The translations under genes were made by a program, and so were the position numbers. Below are positions 1-7,783 of a stretch of DNA of 13,935 nt, piece by piece. The first letter of the stretch is position 1. Every line of letters starts with the position of its first letter. A model generated the notes under the pieces. The model was not told where the DNA came from. It worked only from the letters and a program-made list of their open reading frames with translations, and did no database searches. The stretch spans positions 1 to 13,935 of the forward strand of contig JBKHJZ010000080.1 in the NCBI GenBank assembly GCA_046537875.1. The letters are read 5' to 3'. This DNA comes from JBKHJZ01 sp046537875. Lineage in GTDB: Bacteria; Actinomycetota; Acidimicrobiia; Acidimicrobiales; VFJN01.

Positions 1-691
1 CCTGCTCGAGATCCCAGGGTCGCGCCTTGAACCGGTAGGGCTCGGCGGTCAGCGCCCCAACCGGGCAGATCTGCACGGTGTTGCCGCTGAAGTAGCTGGC
101 GAACGGGTGGCCGGGGAACGTGTTGATCTGCGTCTGGTCTGCCCGGTCGATGAAGTGGATGAAGGTGTCGCCGGCCACCTCCCGGGCGAAGCGCGTGCAC
201 CGGTCGCAGAGGATGCACCGCTCGCGGTCGAGCAGCACCAGGTCGTTCACCGGGATCGGCTTCTCGAAGTGGCGCTTCTCCTCGACGAACCGGCTCTCGC
301 CGGGACCGTGCGACATCGCCTGGTCCTGGAGCGGGCACTCGCCGCCCTTGTCGCACACCGGGCAGTCGAGCGGGTGGTTGATGAGGAGGTACTCGAGCAC
401 CCCCTCCTGCGCCTTGGTGGTGACGTCCGAGGCGGTGTCCACCGTCATGCCGTCGGCGCACTCGATCATGCACGACGGCTGCAGCGCAGGACCCCGGCCG
501 GTGTCGATCTCCACGATGCACATGCGGCACATGCCGACCGGCCGCATCCGCGAGTGGTAGCAGAAGCGGGGGATGTAGGTGCCGGTGCGCTCGGCGGCGT
601 CGATGACGAGCTCGCCCCGGCGGGCCTCGATCCGCCGGCCGTCGATGGTGACGCCGACGGTGGGCGGTGCGTCGCGCGTCGTGTCGCTCAC
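1..691 (-). CDS. nuoG: NADH-quinone oxidoreductase subunit G, N-terminal part (cut by window edge)
   Basis: Large iron-sulfur subunit of the NADH-oxidising arm of Complex I, which carries electrons from NuoF towards NuoB. The 230 visible residues begin with a ferredoxin-like [2Fe-2S] domain with Cys44, Cys55, Cys58 and Cys74. Next comes the His-ligated cluster motif HPLDCPVCDKGGEC (His106, Cys110, Cys113, Cys119). A [4Fe-4S] site follows with CILCDRC at 159-165 and Cys209 in QICPVGAL. All ligands expected in this part are present. The molybdopterin-like remainder lies left of position 1, so C-terminal integrity cannot be judged. The start is GTG at 691-689; its GTGA overlaps the stop of nuoF by four bases, and a GGAG lies seven bases upstream. 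This is the last gene seen in the minus-strand run. Identification is secure from the cluster motifs and gene order. Confidence 0.97.
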   Translation of the reverse strand, partial: MSDTTRDAPPTVGVTIDGRRIEARRGELVIDAAERTGTYIPRFCYHSRMRPVGMCRMCIVEIDTGRGPALQPSCMIECADGMTVDTASDVTTKAQEGVLEYLLINHPLDCPVCDKGGECPLQDQAMSHGPGESRFVEEKRHFEKPIPVNDLVLLDRERCILCDRCTRFAREVAGDTFIHFIDRADQTQINTFPGHPFASYFSGNTVQICPVGALTAEPYRFKARPWDLEQ

Positions 692-2046
692 GAGGGGACT
701 CCGGCGGTCGGCGGGGTCGAGAGGTAGGCCTTGCCCTGGACCGGCACGGTCACGGCGCCGCCGCCGCAGTAGGCGTAGAACTCGTCGCGGAACCGCATGA
801 TGGCCGAGGCGATCGGCGACACGGCCGAGGGCCCGAGCGGGCAGATGGTGGTCTGCTTCGGCGGCCAGGTGATCTGGGGGCTGATGTTGTCGCTGATGTC
901 GAGCAGCTTGTCGACGTCGCTCGGGCGGCCGTGCCCGTCGAGCATGCGGCGCAGGATCTTCTCCAGCCAGCTCGTGCCCTCGCGGCACGGCGTGCACTTG
1001 CCGCACGACTCGCGGGCGAAGAAGCGCACCAGGCGCCAGCACGCCCGCACGACGTCGGTGGTCTCGTCCATCACCACGACCGCGCCCGAGCCGAGCATCG
1101 ACCCGGCCGCGCCCACCGCGCCGGCCTCGAGCGGCAGGTCGAGGTGCTCGCCGAAGAACCACGGAGCCGATGCGCCGCCGGGGATGAAGGCCTTGAGGCG
1201 GTTGCCGTGCCGGATGCCGTCGCCGTAGCGCTCGCCGTAGAGCAGGTCGCGGAACGTGGTGGTGCCGAACTCCACCTCGAACACGCCCGGGTTGCTGACG
1301 TGCCCCGACACGGCGAACAGCCGGGTTCCCCGGCTGCGCTCGGCGCCGTGCTCCGCGAACGCGCCGCCGCCGTTGGCCACGATCCACGGCAGGTTGGCCA
1401 GCGTCTCGACGTTGTTGACCACGGTGGGCTGCATGTAGAGCCCCTTGGCCGCCGGGAAGTACGGCGGCTTGAGGCGGGGCATGCCCCGCTCACCCTCGAG
1501 CGACTCCACCAGCGCCGTCTCCTCGCCCACGATGTAGGCCCCGGCCCCCCAGTGCATGACGATGTCGACCGAGAACTCGGTGCCGAGGATGCCCCGGCCG
1601 ACGAGGCCGGCGGCGTAGGCGTCGTTGAGGGCCTGCACGATGCGCTCCTGGGCCAGCGCCATCTCGCCCCGCACGTAGAGGAACGCCTGGGCGGCGCCGA
1701 TGGCGTAGCACGCCAGCAGGGTCCCCTCGATGAGCAGGTGGGGGTCCCGCTCCATGATGATGCGGTCCTTGTAAGTGCCCGGCTCGGACTCGTCGCCGTT
1801 CACCACCACGTAGCGGGGGAACACGCCCGGCGGGCAGAACCCCCACTTCACGCCGGCCGGGAAGCCCGCGCCGCCCCGCCCCAGCAGGCTCGCGGCCTTC
1901 ACCTCCTCGGTGACCTGGGCCGGGGTCATCCCGGTGACCGCCCGCCGCAGCGCCTCGTAGCCGCCGGTGGCCCGGTACCGCTCGAGCGTGTAGCCGTCGT
2001 CCAGATCCCAGCGCGAGCTGACGATCCGGGGGATGCCGTCGGTCAC
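688..2046 (-). CDS. nuoF: NADH-quinone oxidoreductase subunit F (NADH/FMN site)
   Basis: Flavoprotein that oxidises NADH through FMN and passes electrons to a [4Fe-4S] cluster; cytoplasmic tip of Complex I. The 452-residue product has the nucleotide/FMN glycine-rich motif GRGGAGFPAG (56-65), VNGDESEPGTYKDR (82-95), the FMN-site segment GEETALVESLEG (174-185) and the cluster motif ESCGKCTPCREG (Cys348, Cys351, Cys354), with the fourth ligand Cys402 in ICPLGPSA. The family usually reads YICGEETAL; here it is YIVGEETAL, so a conserved non-ligand Cys is Val. The stretch between the third and fourth cluster Cys is 47 residues, somewhat longer than the roughly 40 I recall for E. coli. I chose GTG at 2046-2044, which overlaps the nuoE stop as GTGA, because conserved sequence begins soon after it. 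An upstream in-frame extension exists but only reads through nuoE in another frame. Confidence 0.97.
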   Translation of the reverse strand: MTDGIPRIVSSRWDLDDGYTLERYRATGGYEALRRAVTGMTPAQVTEEVKAASLLGRGGAGFPAGVKWGFCPPGVFPRYVVVNGDESEPGTYKDRIIMERDPHLLIEGTLLACYAIGAAQAFLYVRGEMALAQERIVQALNDAYAAGLVGRGILGTEFSVDIVMHWGAGAYIVGEETALVESLEGERGMPRLKPPYFPAAKGLYMQPTVVNNVETLANLPWIVANGGGAFAEHGAERSRGTRLFAVSGHVSNPGVFEVEFGTTTFRDLLYGERYGDGIRHGNRLKAFIPGGASAPWFFGEHLDLPLEAGAVGAAGSMLGSGAVVVMDETTDVVRACWRLVRFFARESCGKCTPCREGTSWLEKILRRMLDGHGRPSDVDKLLDISDNISPQITWPPKQTTICPLGPSAVSPIASAIMRFRDEFYAYCGGGAVTVPVQGKAYLSTPPTAGVPS

Positions 2047-2660
2047 CCGTCGCCTCCCGCCTCGTCGTTCAGGGCGAGCCAGGGCGGCTCCACGTTGACG
2101 CCGGGGTCGGCCACGCCGGCGCGGTTGTCGCCGAGCTGCTGGCGGACGCGGCTGAGCGTGCCGTGCCTGGGGATCTCGCCGGTCAGCCTCCCGGCCCGGA
2201 GGTCGTCGAGCAGCTGGTCCGCCTCGTCGTGGCTGACCCGGTGGACGTAGCGGTAGTTCACCTGGAGGCACGGCGCCTCGGTGCACGCGGCGATGCACTC
2301 GACGTCCTCGAGCGTGAACTTGCCGTCGGTCGTGGTGCTGCCCGAGCGGATGCCCAGCCGCCGCTCGAGGTGATCGAGCAGCTCCTCGCCCCCGACCAGC
2401 ATGCACGAGATGTTGGTGCACACGTTGATCACGTACTCGCCCACCGGCTCGCGCTTGAACATCTCGTAGAACGACGCGGTGCCGAGCACCTCGGCCGGCG
2501 TGCAGCCCACCAGCTCGGCGATGTGGGTCATCGCCTCCTCGGAGACGTAGCCCTCCTGCTCCTGCGCGAGGTGCAGCAGCGGCATGAGGGCCGACTTCGG
2601 CCTCGGGTAGCGGCTGATGATCTCCTGGGCCAGCGCGGTGTTCTCGGCGGTGAGCCTCAC
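2043..2660 (-). CDS. nuoE: NADH-quinone oxidoreductase subunit E
   Basis: Thioredoxin-fold [2Fe-2S] subunit that partners NuoF in the NADH dehydrogenase module. The 205-residue product has an N-terminal helical part, then GTASFYEMF (60-68) and the four cluster cysteines: CTNISC (Cys81, Cys86) and CIAAC (Cys122, Cys126). This matches the family pattern C-x4-C ... C-x3-C. About 35 residues after the conserved core form a polar tail with no recognised motif. The start is GTG at 2660-2658, again a GTGA overlap with the upstream nuoD stop. The much longer open frame upstream in this phase lies over nuoD and does not look like protein sequence. With nuoF and nuoG downstream, this is the complete NADH-input module, so this is not an 11-subunit, NADH-independent Complex I. 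Confidence 0.96.
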   Translation of the reverse strand: MRLTAENTALAQEIISRYPRPKSALMPLLHLAQEQEGYVSEEAMTHIAELVGCTPAEVLGTASFYEMFKREPVGEYVINVCTNISCMLVGGEELLDHLERRLGIRSGSTTTDGKFTLEDVECIAACTEAPCLQVNYRYVHRVSHDEADQLLDDLRAGRLTGEIPRHGTLSRVRQQLGDNRAGVADPGVNVEPPWLALNDEAGGDG

Positions 2661-3997
2661 CTGTCGACCTCGCCCATGATCGGGTCGACCGACGAGATGG
2701 TGGCCACCGCGTCGGCGATCATGCCGTCGCGCAGCATGTGCGGCAGCGACTGGAGGTTCACGAACGACGGCCCCCGGATGTGCAGGCGGTAGGGCACCGC
2801 GCTGCCGTCGCTCACCAGGTAGCAGCCCAGCTCGCCCCGCGGGCTCTCGACCGCGCAGTACACCTCGCCCGCCGGCACCTTGAAGCCCTCGGTGAAGATC
2901 TTGAAGTGGTGGATCAGCGCCTCCATCGACTCGTCGATGCGGGCCCGGGGCGGCGGGGTGACCTTGCGGTCCTGCACGCGGTAATCGCCGCCGGGCATCC
3001 GATCCAGGATCTGGCGGACGATGGACATCGATTCGCGCACCTCGTTCAGCCGGATGGCGTAGCGATCGAAGCAGTCGCCGTAGCTGCCGACGACCACCCC
3101 GAACTCCACCTCGTCGTAGCAGAGATACGGCTGCTCCCGGCGCAGGTCCCAGGGGAACCCGGTCGACCGCAGGATCGGCCCGGTGGCGCCGAGGGCGATC
3201 GCCTCCTCGGTGGTGATGACCCCCACGCCCTGCAGGCGCTCGCGCCAGATCGGCTGCCCGGTCATCAGGCGGTCGTACTCGTCGAGCCGCGGCGGGACCA
3301 GGTCGAGCACGCGCAGCACCGCGTCGCGCCAGCCGTCGGGCAGGTCGGCGGCCACGCCGCCGGGCCGGATGAAGTTGTGGTTCATCCGCAGCCCGGTGAT
3401 CATCTCGAGCAGCCGCAGCGTCTCCTCGCGCTCGCGCCAGCCGAACAGCATCATCGAGATCGCACCCATGTCGAGCCCGTTGGTGGCGAGGAACAGCAGG
3501 TGCGACGCCATGCGGTTCAGCTCGCACAGCAGCATGCGGATCCACTGGGCCCGGGGCGGGATCTCGCCCTCGATGCCGAGCAGCCGCTCGGTGGCCATCG
3601 AGAACACCAGCTCGTTGAACAGCGGGGCCGCGTAGTCCATGCGCGTGACGTTGGTGGGCCCCTGGAGGTAGGTGAGCACCTCGCCGGTCTTCTCCATGCC
3701 GGTGTGGAGGTAGCCGATCACCGGCTTGGTGCGCACCACCCGCTCGCCGTCGAGCTCGAGCATCAGGCGGAGCACCCCGTGGGTCGACGGGTGCTGCGGG
3801 CCCATGTTGATGACCATGGTCCGGTCCTCCGACACCGGCTCGCCCTCGGCGACCTCGCCGAGGCGGGCGGCCTCGGCCTCCGAGAGGCGGAGGACGGCGC
3901 CGACCTCGCGGAGCAGCTCGGCGGCGGTGGCGCCCTTGCGGGGCCCCAGCTCCTGCGTGCCTTCGGAGGTGAGGGAGGTCTCATGGGAGATGCTCAT
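2657..3997 (-). CDS. nuoD: NADH-quinone oxidoreductase subunit D (quinone-site subunit)
   Basis: The 49-kDa-type subunit, distantly related to [NiFe]-hydrogenase large subunits. With NuoB it forms the quinone-reduction chamber. The 446-residue product carries GPQHPSTHGVLRL (66-78), whose His belongs to the family's quinone-site motif, PVIGYLHTGMEK (92-103), MDYAAPLFNE with the conserved Tyr122, and NRMASHLLFL (161-170). About 60 residues precede the core motif, longer than the short leader I associate with many NuoD proteins; this stretch is charged and probably helical, with no recognised domain. The start is ATG at 3997-3995, four bases after the nuoC stop. The AGGTGA spanning the nuoC stop is a plausible ribosome binding site. 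A later start cannot be excluded, so the leader is the least certain part. Confidence 0.96.
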   Translation of the reverse strand: MSISHETSLTSEGTQELGPRKGATAAELLREVGAVLRLSEAEAARLGEVAEGEPVSEDRTMVINMGPQHPSTHGVLRLMLELDGERVVRTKPVIGYLHTGMEKTGEVLTYLQGPTNVTRMDYAAPLFNELVFSMATERLLGIEGEIPPRAQWIRMLLCELNRMASHLLFLATNGLDMGAISMMLFGWREREETLRLLEMITGLRMNHNFIRPGGVAADLPDGWRDAVLRVLDLVPPRLDEYDRLMTGQPIWRERLQGVGVITTEEAIALGATGPILRSTGFPWDLRREQPYLCYDEVEFGVVVGSYGDCFDRYAIRLNEVRESMSIVRQILDRMPGGDYRVQDRKVTPPPRARIDESMEALIHHFKIFTEGFKVPAGEVYCAVESPRGELGCYLVSDGSAVPYRLHIRGPSFVNLQSLPHMLRDGMIADAVATISSVDPIMGEVDR

Positions 3998-4001
3998 GTC
4001 G

Positions 4002-4568
4002 TCACCTGGCGTCCTGGACGCCCTTGAACCGCACCGGGATCTCCCCGACCGGGTAGTCCTTGCGCAGGGGGTAACCCTCCCAGTCCTCGGGCATGAGGAT
4101 CCGGGTGAGGTCGGGGTGGCCGGTGAAGCGGATGCCGAACATGTCGAAGACCTCGCGCTCCAGCGCCTCGGTGCCGGGGTGCACGTCGAACAGCGACGGG
4201 CAGGTGGGGTCGTCGCCGGGCACCTGCACCCGCAGCCGCAGCCGCTCGCCGGTGCCGTGCGACAGCAGGCCCACGACGACCTCGAAGCGCTCGGGCGCCA
4301 CGTCGGGGGGCAGCGACCGGGGCGTGTCGTAGGCGAGGTAGTCCACCGCGGTCACGTCGACGCAGGCCAGGAACCCCTCGTCGTCGCGTAGGTCGCGCAC
4401 CAGGTCGACGAGCTGGTCGCGGTGGGGGTGCAGCACGGTCTGGCCCCGGCTGTCGCTCACCGGGACGCCGTAGCGGGTCGCGGAGGCCTCGGGCGCGCCC
4501 GCCTCGCCGGCGTCGCCGGCGTCCTCGGCGTCGTCTGGCGCCACGTCGCCCGGGGCGGGCTCGGCCAT
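4002..4568 (-). CDS. nuoC: NADH-quinone oxidoreductase subunit C
   Basis: The 30-kDa-type subunit of the peripheral arm, which packs against NuoD and NuoB and has no cofactor. In the 188-residue product the family signature is EREVFDMFGIRFTGHPDL (137-154) followed by LMPEDWEGYPLRKDYP (158-173), ending shortly after. The first 30 residues are rich in Ala, Asp and Glu with low complexity, and look like a disordered leader rather than a domain. NuoC and NuoD are separate proteins here, unlike the fused NuoCD of E. coli. The ATG at 4568-4566 lies two bases after the nuoB stop, so translation is probably coupled. Confidence 0.95.
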   Translation of the reverse strand: MAEPAPGDVAPDDAEDAGDAGEAGAPEASATRYGVPVSDSRGQTVLHPHRDQLVDLVRDLRDDEGFLACVDVTAVDYLAYDTPRSLPPDVAPERFEVVVGLLSHGTGERLRLRVQVPGDDPTCPSLFDVHPGTEALEREVFDMFGIRFTGHPDLTRILMPEDWEGYPLRKDYPVGEIPVRFKGVQDAR

Positions 4569-4570
4569 GC

Positions 4571-5149
4571 TCAGCGGTTCCCCGCCGGCGTGAGGTCGGG
4601 GGCGGGCTGGCCGTCGCGCCGCTCGATCGTGAGCTCGGCGCCGCGCCCGGTGCGCTCCCGGCGGCGCAGGATCTCACCCGACGCGATCTGCTCGTGGAGC
4701 GTGTTGATCGAGTGGATCAACGTCTCCGGCCCCGGCGGGCAGCCGGGCGCGTACACGTCCACCGGCACGATCTGGTCGACGCCCTGCACCAGCGCGTAGT
4801 TGTTGAACATGCCGCCCGTGCTGGCGCACACGCCCATCGAGATGACCCACTTGGGCTCCATCATCTGGTCGTGGACCTGCCGGAGCACCGGGGCCATCTT
4901 CTGGGAGACGCGGCCGGCCACGATCATGATGTCGGCCTGGCGGGGCGAGGCCCGGAACACCTCCATGCCGTAGCGGGCCAGGTCGAAGTGCGGGCCGCCC
5001 GCGGCCATCATCTCGAGCGCGCAGCAGGCGAGCCCGAACGTCGCGGGCCACGACGATCGCCGGCGCGCCCACTGCACCAGATCCTCGACCCGGGCGGTGA
5101 GCGCGTTGTGGTCCATGCCCTCGAGGCCCTTCGAGATGTCCCAGCCCAT
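4571..5149 (-). CDS. nuoB: NADH-quinone oxidoreductase subunit B (N2 cluster)
   Basis: The PSST-type subunit, which binds the terminal [4Fe-4S] cluster N2 and delivers electrons to quinone. The 192-residue product has the adjacent cysteine pair in GLACCALEMM (Cys42, Cys43), Cys108 in GVCASTGGMF and Cys137 in GCPPGPE, giving all four N2 ligands. Family landmarks RYGMEVFRASPRQAD (59-73) and GRVSQKMAPVLR (79-90) are present. The last 25 residues or so form a polar tail. The start is ATG at 5149-5147, which shares one base with the nuoA stop (TGATG), typical of translational coupling. An in-frame extension upstream only reads nuoA out of frame. Confidence 0.97.
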   Translation of the reverse strand: MGWDISKGLEGMDHNALTARVEDLVQWARRRSSWPATFGLACCALEMMAAGGPHFDLARYGMEVFRASPRQADIMIVAGRVSQKMAPVLRQVHDQMMEPKWVISMGVCASTGGMFNNYALVQGVDQIVPVDVYAPGCPPGPETLIHSINTLHEQIASGEILRRRERTGRGAELTIERRDGQPAPDLTPAGNR

Positions 5150-5613
5150 CAGGCGACCACCTCCTCGCCGGAGCGGCCCTCCAGGCCGACGCGGCGGATC
5201 GTGGTGTCGGTCGTGCGTGCCTCGGACACGAGCGGCGAGGTTCGCCGCACCCTCGGCGCCGGCCCCCACTCGAGGCCGCCGTGGGCGATCTCGTACACCA
5301 GGCTGATGATCACCGGCAGGGCGAACAGCACCACCGCGACGAGGCCGAAGGCGCCGAGGTCGCGGTAGAGGACGGCCCACGGGTACAGGAAGATGATCTC
5401 GATGTCGAAGACGATGAAGATCATCGCCACCAGGTAGAAGTGCACCGGGAAGCGCCCACCCACGTGCAGGGTGGGGACGATGCCCGACTCGTACGGCGCC
5501 CGCTTGGCCACCGTCGACCGGCGGGGTGCCAGCAACCTCGACATCACCAGGCTGATCCCCGCGAACGCTGCGGCCAGCACGATCATCGTGACGACGGGGA
5601 GGTACTGGCCCAT
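5149..5613 (-). CDS. nuoA: NADH-quinone oxidoreductase subunit A
   Basis: Small membrane subunit of Complex I at the junction of the membrane arm and peripheral arm. The 154-residue product has three hydrophobic segments at about 5-28, 59-83 and 89-110. The conserved loop YESGIVP (41-47) and the motif FDIEIIFLYPWA (69-80), with its acidic membrane residues, identify the family. About 40 polar residues follow the third helix, longer than in many NuoA proteins and of unknown role. It opens the nuo part of the operon, four bases after the stop of the preceding unrecognised membrane protein. There is no promoter-sized gap here, so nuo expression probably depends on transcription from the bc-complex genes upstream. 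Confidence 0.96.
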   Translation of the reverse strand: MGQYLPVVTMIVLAAAFAGISLVMSRLLAPRRSTVAKRAPYESGIVPTLHVGGRFPVHFYLVAMIFIVFDIEIIFLYPWAVLYRDLGAFGLVAVVLFALPVIISLVYEIAHGGLEWGPAPRVRRTSPLVSEARTTDTTIRRVGLEGRSGEEVVA

Positions 5614-5617
5614 CCGG

Positions 5618-6514
5618 TCAACCTCCGTTGGTGGAGACGGTGGCCGGTAGCGGCGCCGCCCGGTTGGCGGCCACCCGCTTGTCGCGCTGGTGGAGCATCG
5701 CGCAGAGGAGGCCGAAGACCAGCGCGGAGCCGAGCGTCAACAGTGCGGCGGGCAGGCGGGTCTGGCCGAGGTCGCGCACCATCACCAGCGAGAGCACCTG
5801 GGCGTCCGGGTCGGGCTCGGGGGTGGGCGGCGCCTGGCCGGGCTCCGCCTCCTGGGGGATGGCCGGCTGCACCTGCACGATCATGTGGTGCGGCGGGTGC
5901 GTCAGCCGCAGCGAGTTGGTGATCCTGTTGGTGACGCGGTCGACGACGCCGTCGCCTTCGCGCTCCGGCTTGCCGCCGGTCTCGAGCACGTAGCGGTGCA
6001 CGTAGTCGTCGATCGACGAGATCCCGGGGACGAGGCCGTCCTCGGTGAGCGCGGCGTCGGCCGCGGCCTGGGCCTCGGCGCGGGCGGGGTCGGCCGCGGG
6101 CAGCAGCTCCCAACCGTCGAGCGCCGCGCGGTTCTCATCGGAGACCTGCTCGGCCGCGTCGACGGTGGCCTGCTCGAGCTCGTCCGGCGGGGGCAGGCCC
6201 TGGGTCTCGATGCCGCGGGCCTCCTCCAGCAGCGCCTGGGACAGGTCACCGTGGTTGAGCTCCTCCACCTCCCAGGAGGGCCGGGCCCCGGCGGGGCCGT
6301 TGGAGGGTGCGTAGATCCACCAGACGAAGCCGTGGATGATCATCCACCCGAACAACCCGGCCAGCGCCACGAGGAACCCGAGCCGGTGCGCCAGGTTGGT
6401 GGCGAGCAGCAGGTAGACCGAGCCCATCAGCACGCCCACCCCCGCCAACACCGCGAGGATGCCCCGGATCTCCGGGTCCCAGGCGATGCCGGCCAGCACG
6501 TGGACCAGCGTCAT
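5618..6514 (-). CDS. Unrecognised three-helix membrane protein between the bc-complex and nuo genes
   Basis: I do not recognise this 298-residue protein. Predicted helices lie at about 18-39, 46-69 (ending GFVWWIYAP) and 254-276. The only short loop with positive charge joins helices 1 and 2, and the C-terminus reads HQRDKRVAANR. By the positive-inside rule, the N-terminus and the roughly 185-residue region 70-253 would face the periplasm and the C-terminus the cytoplasm. The large domain is acidic, with two Ala/Glu-rich helical stretches (about 84-157), a middle part around SSIDDYVHRYVLETGG (166-181) and a Pro-rich segment at 219-237. It has no CxxCH heme motif and no Cys cluster. The ATG at 6514-6512 lies three bases after the cytochrome stop, and nuoA starts four bases after this gene ends. 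Position suggests an accessory subunit or assembly factor for the bc complex, Complex I, or a link between them; this is inference. Confidence 0.85.
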   Translation of the reverse strand: MTLVHVLAGIAWDPEIRGILAVLAGVGVLMGSVYLLLATNLAHRLGFLVALAGLFGWMIIHGFVWWIYAPSNGPAGARPSWEVEELNHGDLSQALLEEARGIETQGLPPPDELEQATVDAAEQVSDENRAALDGWELLPAADPARAEAQAAADAALTEDGLVPGISSIDDYVHRYVLETGGKPEREGDGVVDRVTNRITNSLRLTHPPHHMIVQVQPAIPQEAEPGQAPPTPEPDPDAQVLSLVMVRDLGQTRLPAALLTLGSALVFGLLCAMLHQRDKRVAANRAAPLPATVSTNGG

Positions 6515-6517
6515 CGG

Positions 6518-7783
6518 TCACGACCCCCCGTTCGAGCTCTGCGTTCCCCCGCCCGGGGCCTGCGCCCCCTCGCCGGAGGCCGGCGCCGGGGCGGCGGGCG
6601 CGTTGGTGGTGGTCTCGGCGTCCGGGAGGCTGGCGACGTAGCGGGCGATCGCCTCGATCATCTCGGGGGTCATCATCCCGTCGCCCTCGACCTCCTCGGT
6701 GTTGGGGTTGTCGCCGAAGCCGGGCATCTTGCCGCTGCCGATGCCGTTGTTGCCGTACTCCTCGCCCTCGACCGTGCCGGTGCCGATGAACTCGGCGAGC
6801 GCCTCCACCGAGGCGAACTGCCGGGGCACCACCCCGCCCGTGAGGTCGGGGCCCAACGCCCCGCTGCCGTCCGGGAAGTCCACGTACTCGCTCAGGTCGG
6901 CATCCGCGGGCTCGACCGCCCCCTCGCCCTCGGTGACGATCGACCAGCCCTTGGTGTGGCAGCGGGCGCAGGCGTAGGCACCACCCGCGGTCTCCAGGTT
7001 GAACAGCGCCTCGCCCGTGGCCGGGTTGGTGTAGTCGATCCGTTCGATGGCCGCGTCCATCGCGGCCTCGTCGGCGCCCTCCTCGGCGAGGTCGAGGTCC
7101 ACGGCCAGGGCCTCCTGGGCCTGCCGCTGGGCCTCTTCCGGGGAGAGCTGGATCGAGGCGAGGTAGTCGACGATGTTGTCGATCTGCTGCTCGTTGAGCG
7201 CGCCCTGGCCGGTCTCCGCCGACCACCCGGGCATCGGCGAGAACGGCCGGCCGTGGTTGATCACGAACTCGACCTCGTCGCGCGAGTAGCGAAGCAGCAC
7301 GGTGTCGAGGGCGGGGGCACGCCAGCTCACCGTGGCCACGAACTCGTCGTCCGCGTTGAGGATCGTGTGGGGCGCCACGCCGCCGGTGCCCTCGGGCCCG
7401 TGGCAGTTCTGGCACTGCGAGCCCTCGACGTACTGCTCCTCGCCCCGGCTGATGAACGTGCTCTCGAAGTTCTCCTCGGCGCCCGACATGCGGCTGGGCT
7501 CGTTGAGCCAGTACAGCGGCAGGCCGACCGCCACGACGATCAGCAGCAGCATCGCCCAGCGGAGAGTGCGGTCGAGCCTGGTGGTCTCGAGCTGGTCGTC
7601 GTCGAGGTAGGGCTTGCGGTTGGGGGCCAGCTCGATCTCGGAGCCTGCCTCGGCCCGCCCGGCGCGGGCGTTCGCCACCGCGTAGGCGGCCAGGCCCAGC
7701 AGCAGCAGCACCACCAGCACGGCGCCGACGGTGGTGACCGTGCTCGCGGCGAGCACGGCCGGTGTGGTGGTCACGGGGCTCAT
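6518..7783 (-). CDS. Membrane-anchored diheme cytochrome c of the bc complex
   Basis: A 421-residue c-type cytochrome, probably the electron acceptor from the Rieske protein. Hydrophobic helices at about 16-37 and 75-92 anchor it, with a basic cytoplasmic loop between them. Two periplasmic cytochrome c domains follow: heme 1 at CQNCH (124-128) with Met184 in SPMPGW as likely sixth ligand, and heme 2 at CARCH (272-276) with Met353 in KMPGFG. An acidic Ala/Glu-rich linker (about 215-250) separates the domains, and the last 30 residues are a Pro/Ala/Gly/Ser-rich tail. Actinobacterial QcrC also carries two hemes, but its anchor is typically C-terminal, so this looks like a functional equivalent with a different architecture. 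The start shares one base with the Rieske stop (TGATG). Confidence 0.92.
   Translation of the reverse strand: MSPVTTTPAVLAASTVTTVGAVLVVLLLLGLAAYAVANARAGRAEAGSEIELAPNRKPYLDDDQLETTRLDRTLRWAMLLLIVVAVGLPLYWLNEPSRMSGAEENFESTFISRGEEQYVEGSQCQNCHGPEGTGGVAPHTILNADDEFVATVSWRAPALDTVLLRYSRDEVEFVINHGRPFSPMPGWSAETGQGALNEQQIDNIVDYLASIQLSPEEAQRQAQEALAVDLDLAEEGADEAAMDAAIERIDYTNPATGEALFNLETAGGAYACARCHTKGWSIVTEGEGAVEPADADLSEYVDFPDGSGALGPDLTGGVVPRQFASVEALAEFIGTGTVEGEEYGNNGIGSGKMPGFGDNPNTEEVEGDGMMTPEMIEAIARYVASLPDAETTTNAPAAPAPASGEGAQAPGGGTQSSNGGS

Noticed and set aside
667..2250. Plus-strand open frame of 527 codons opposite nuoF
   Set aside because: Shadow of nuoF; all NADH, FMN and cluster motifs are on the minus strand.
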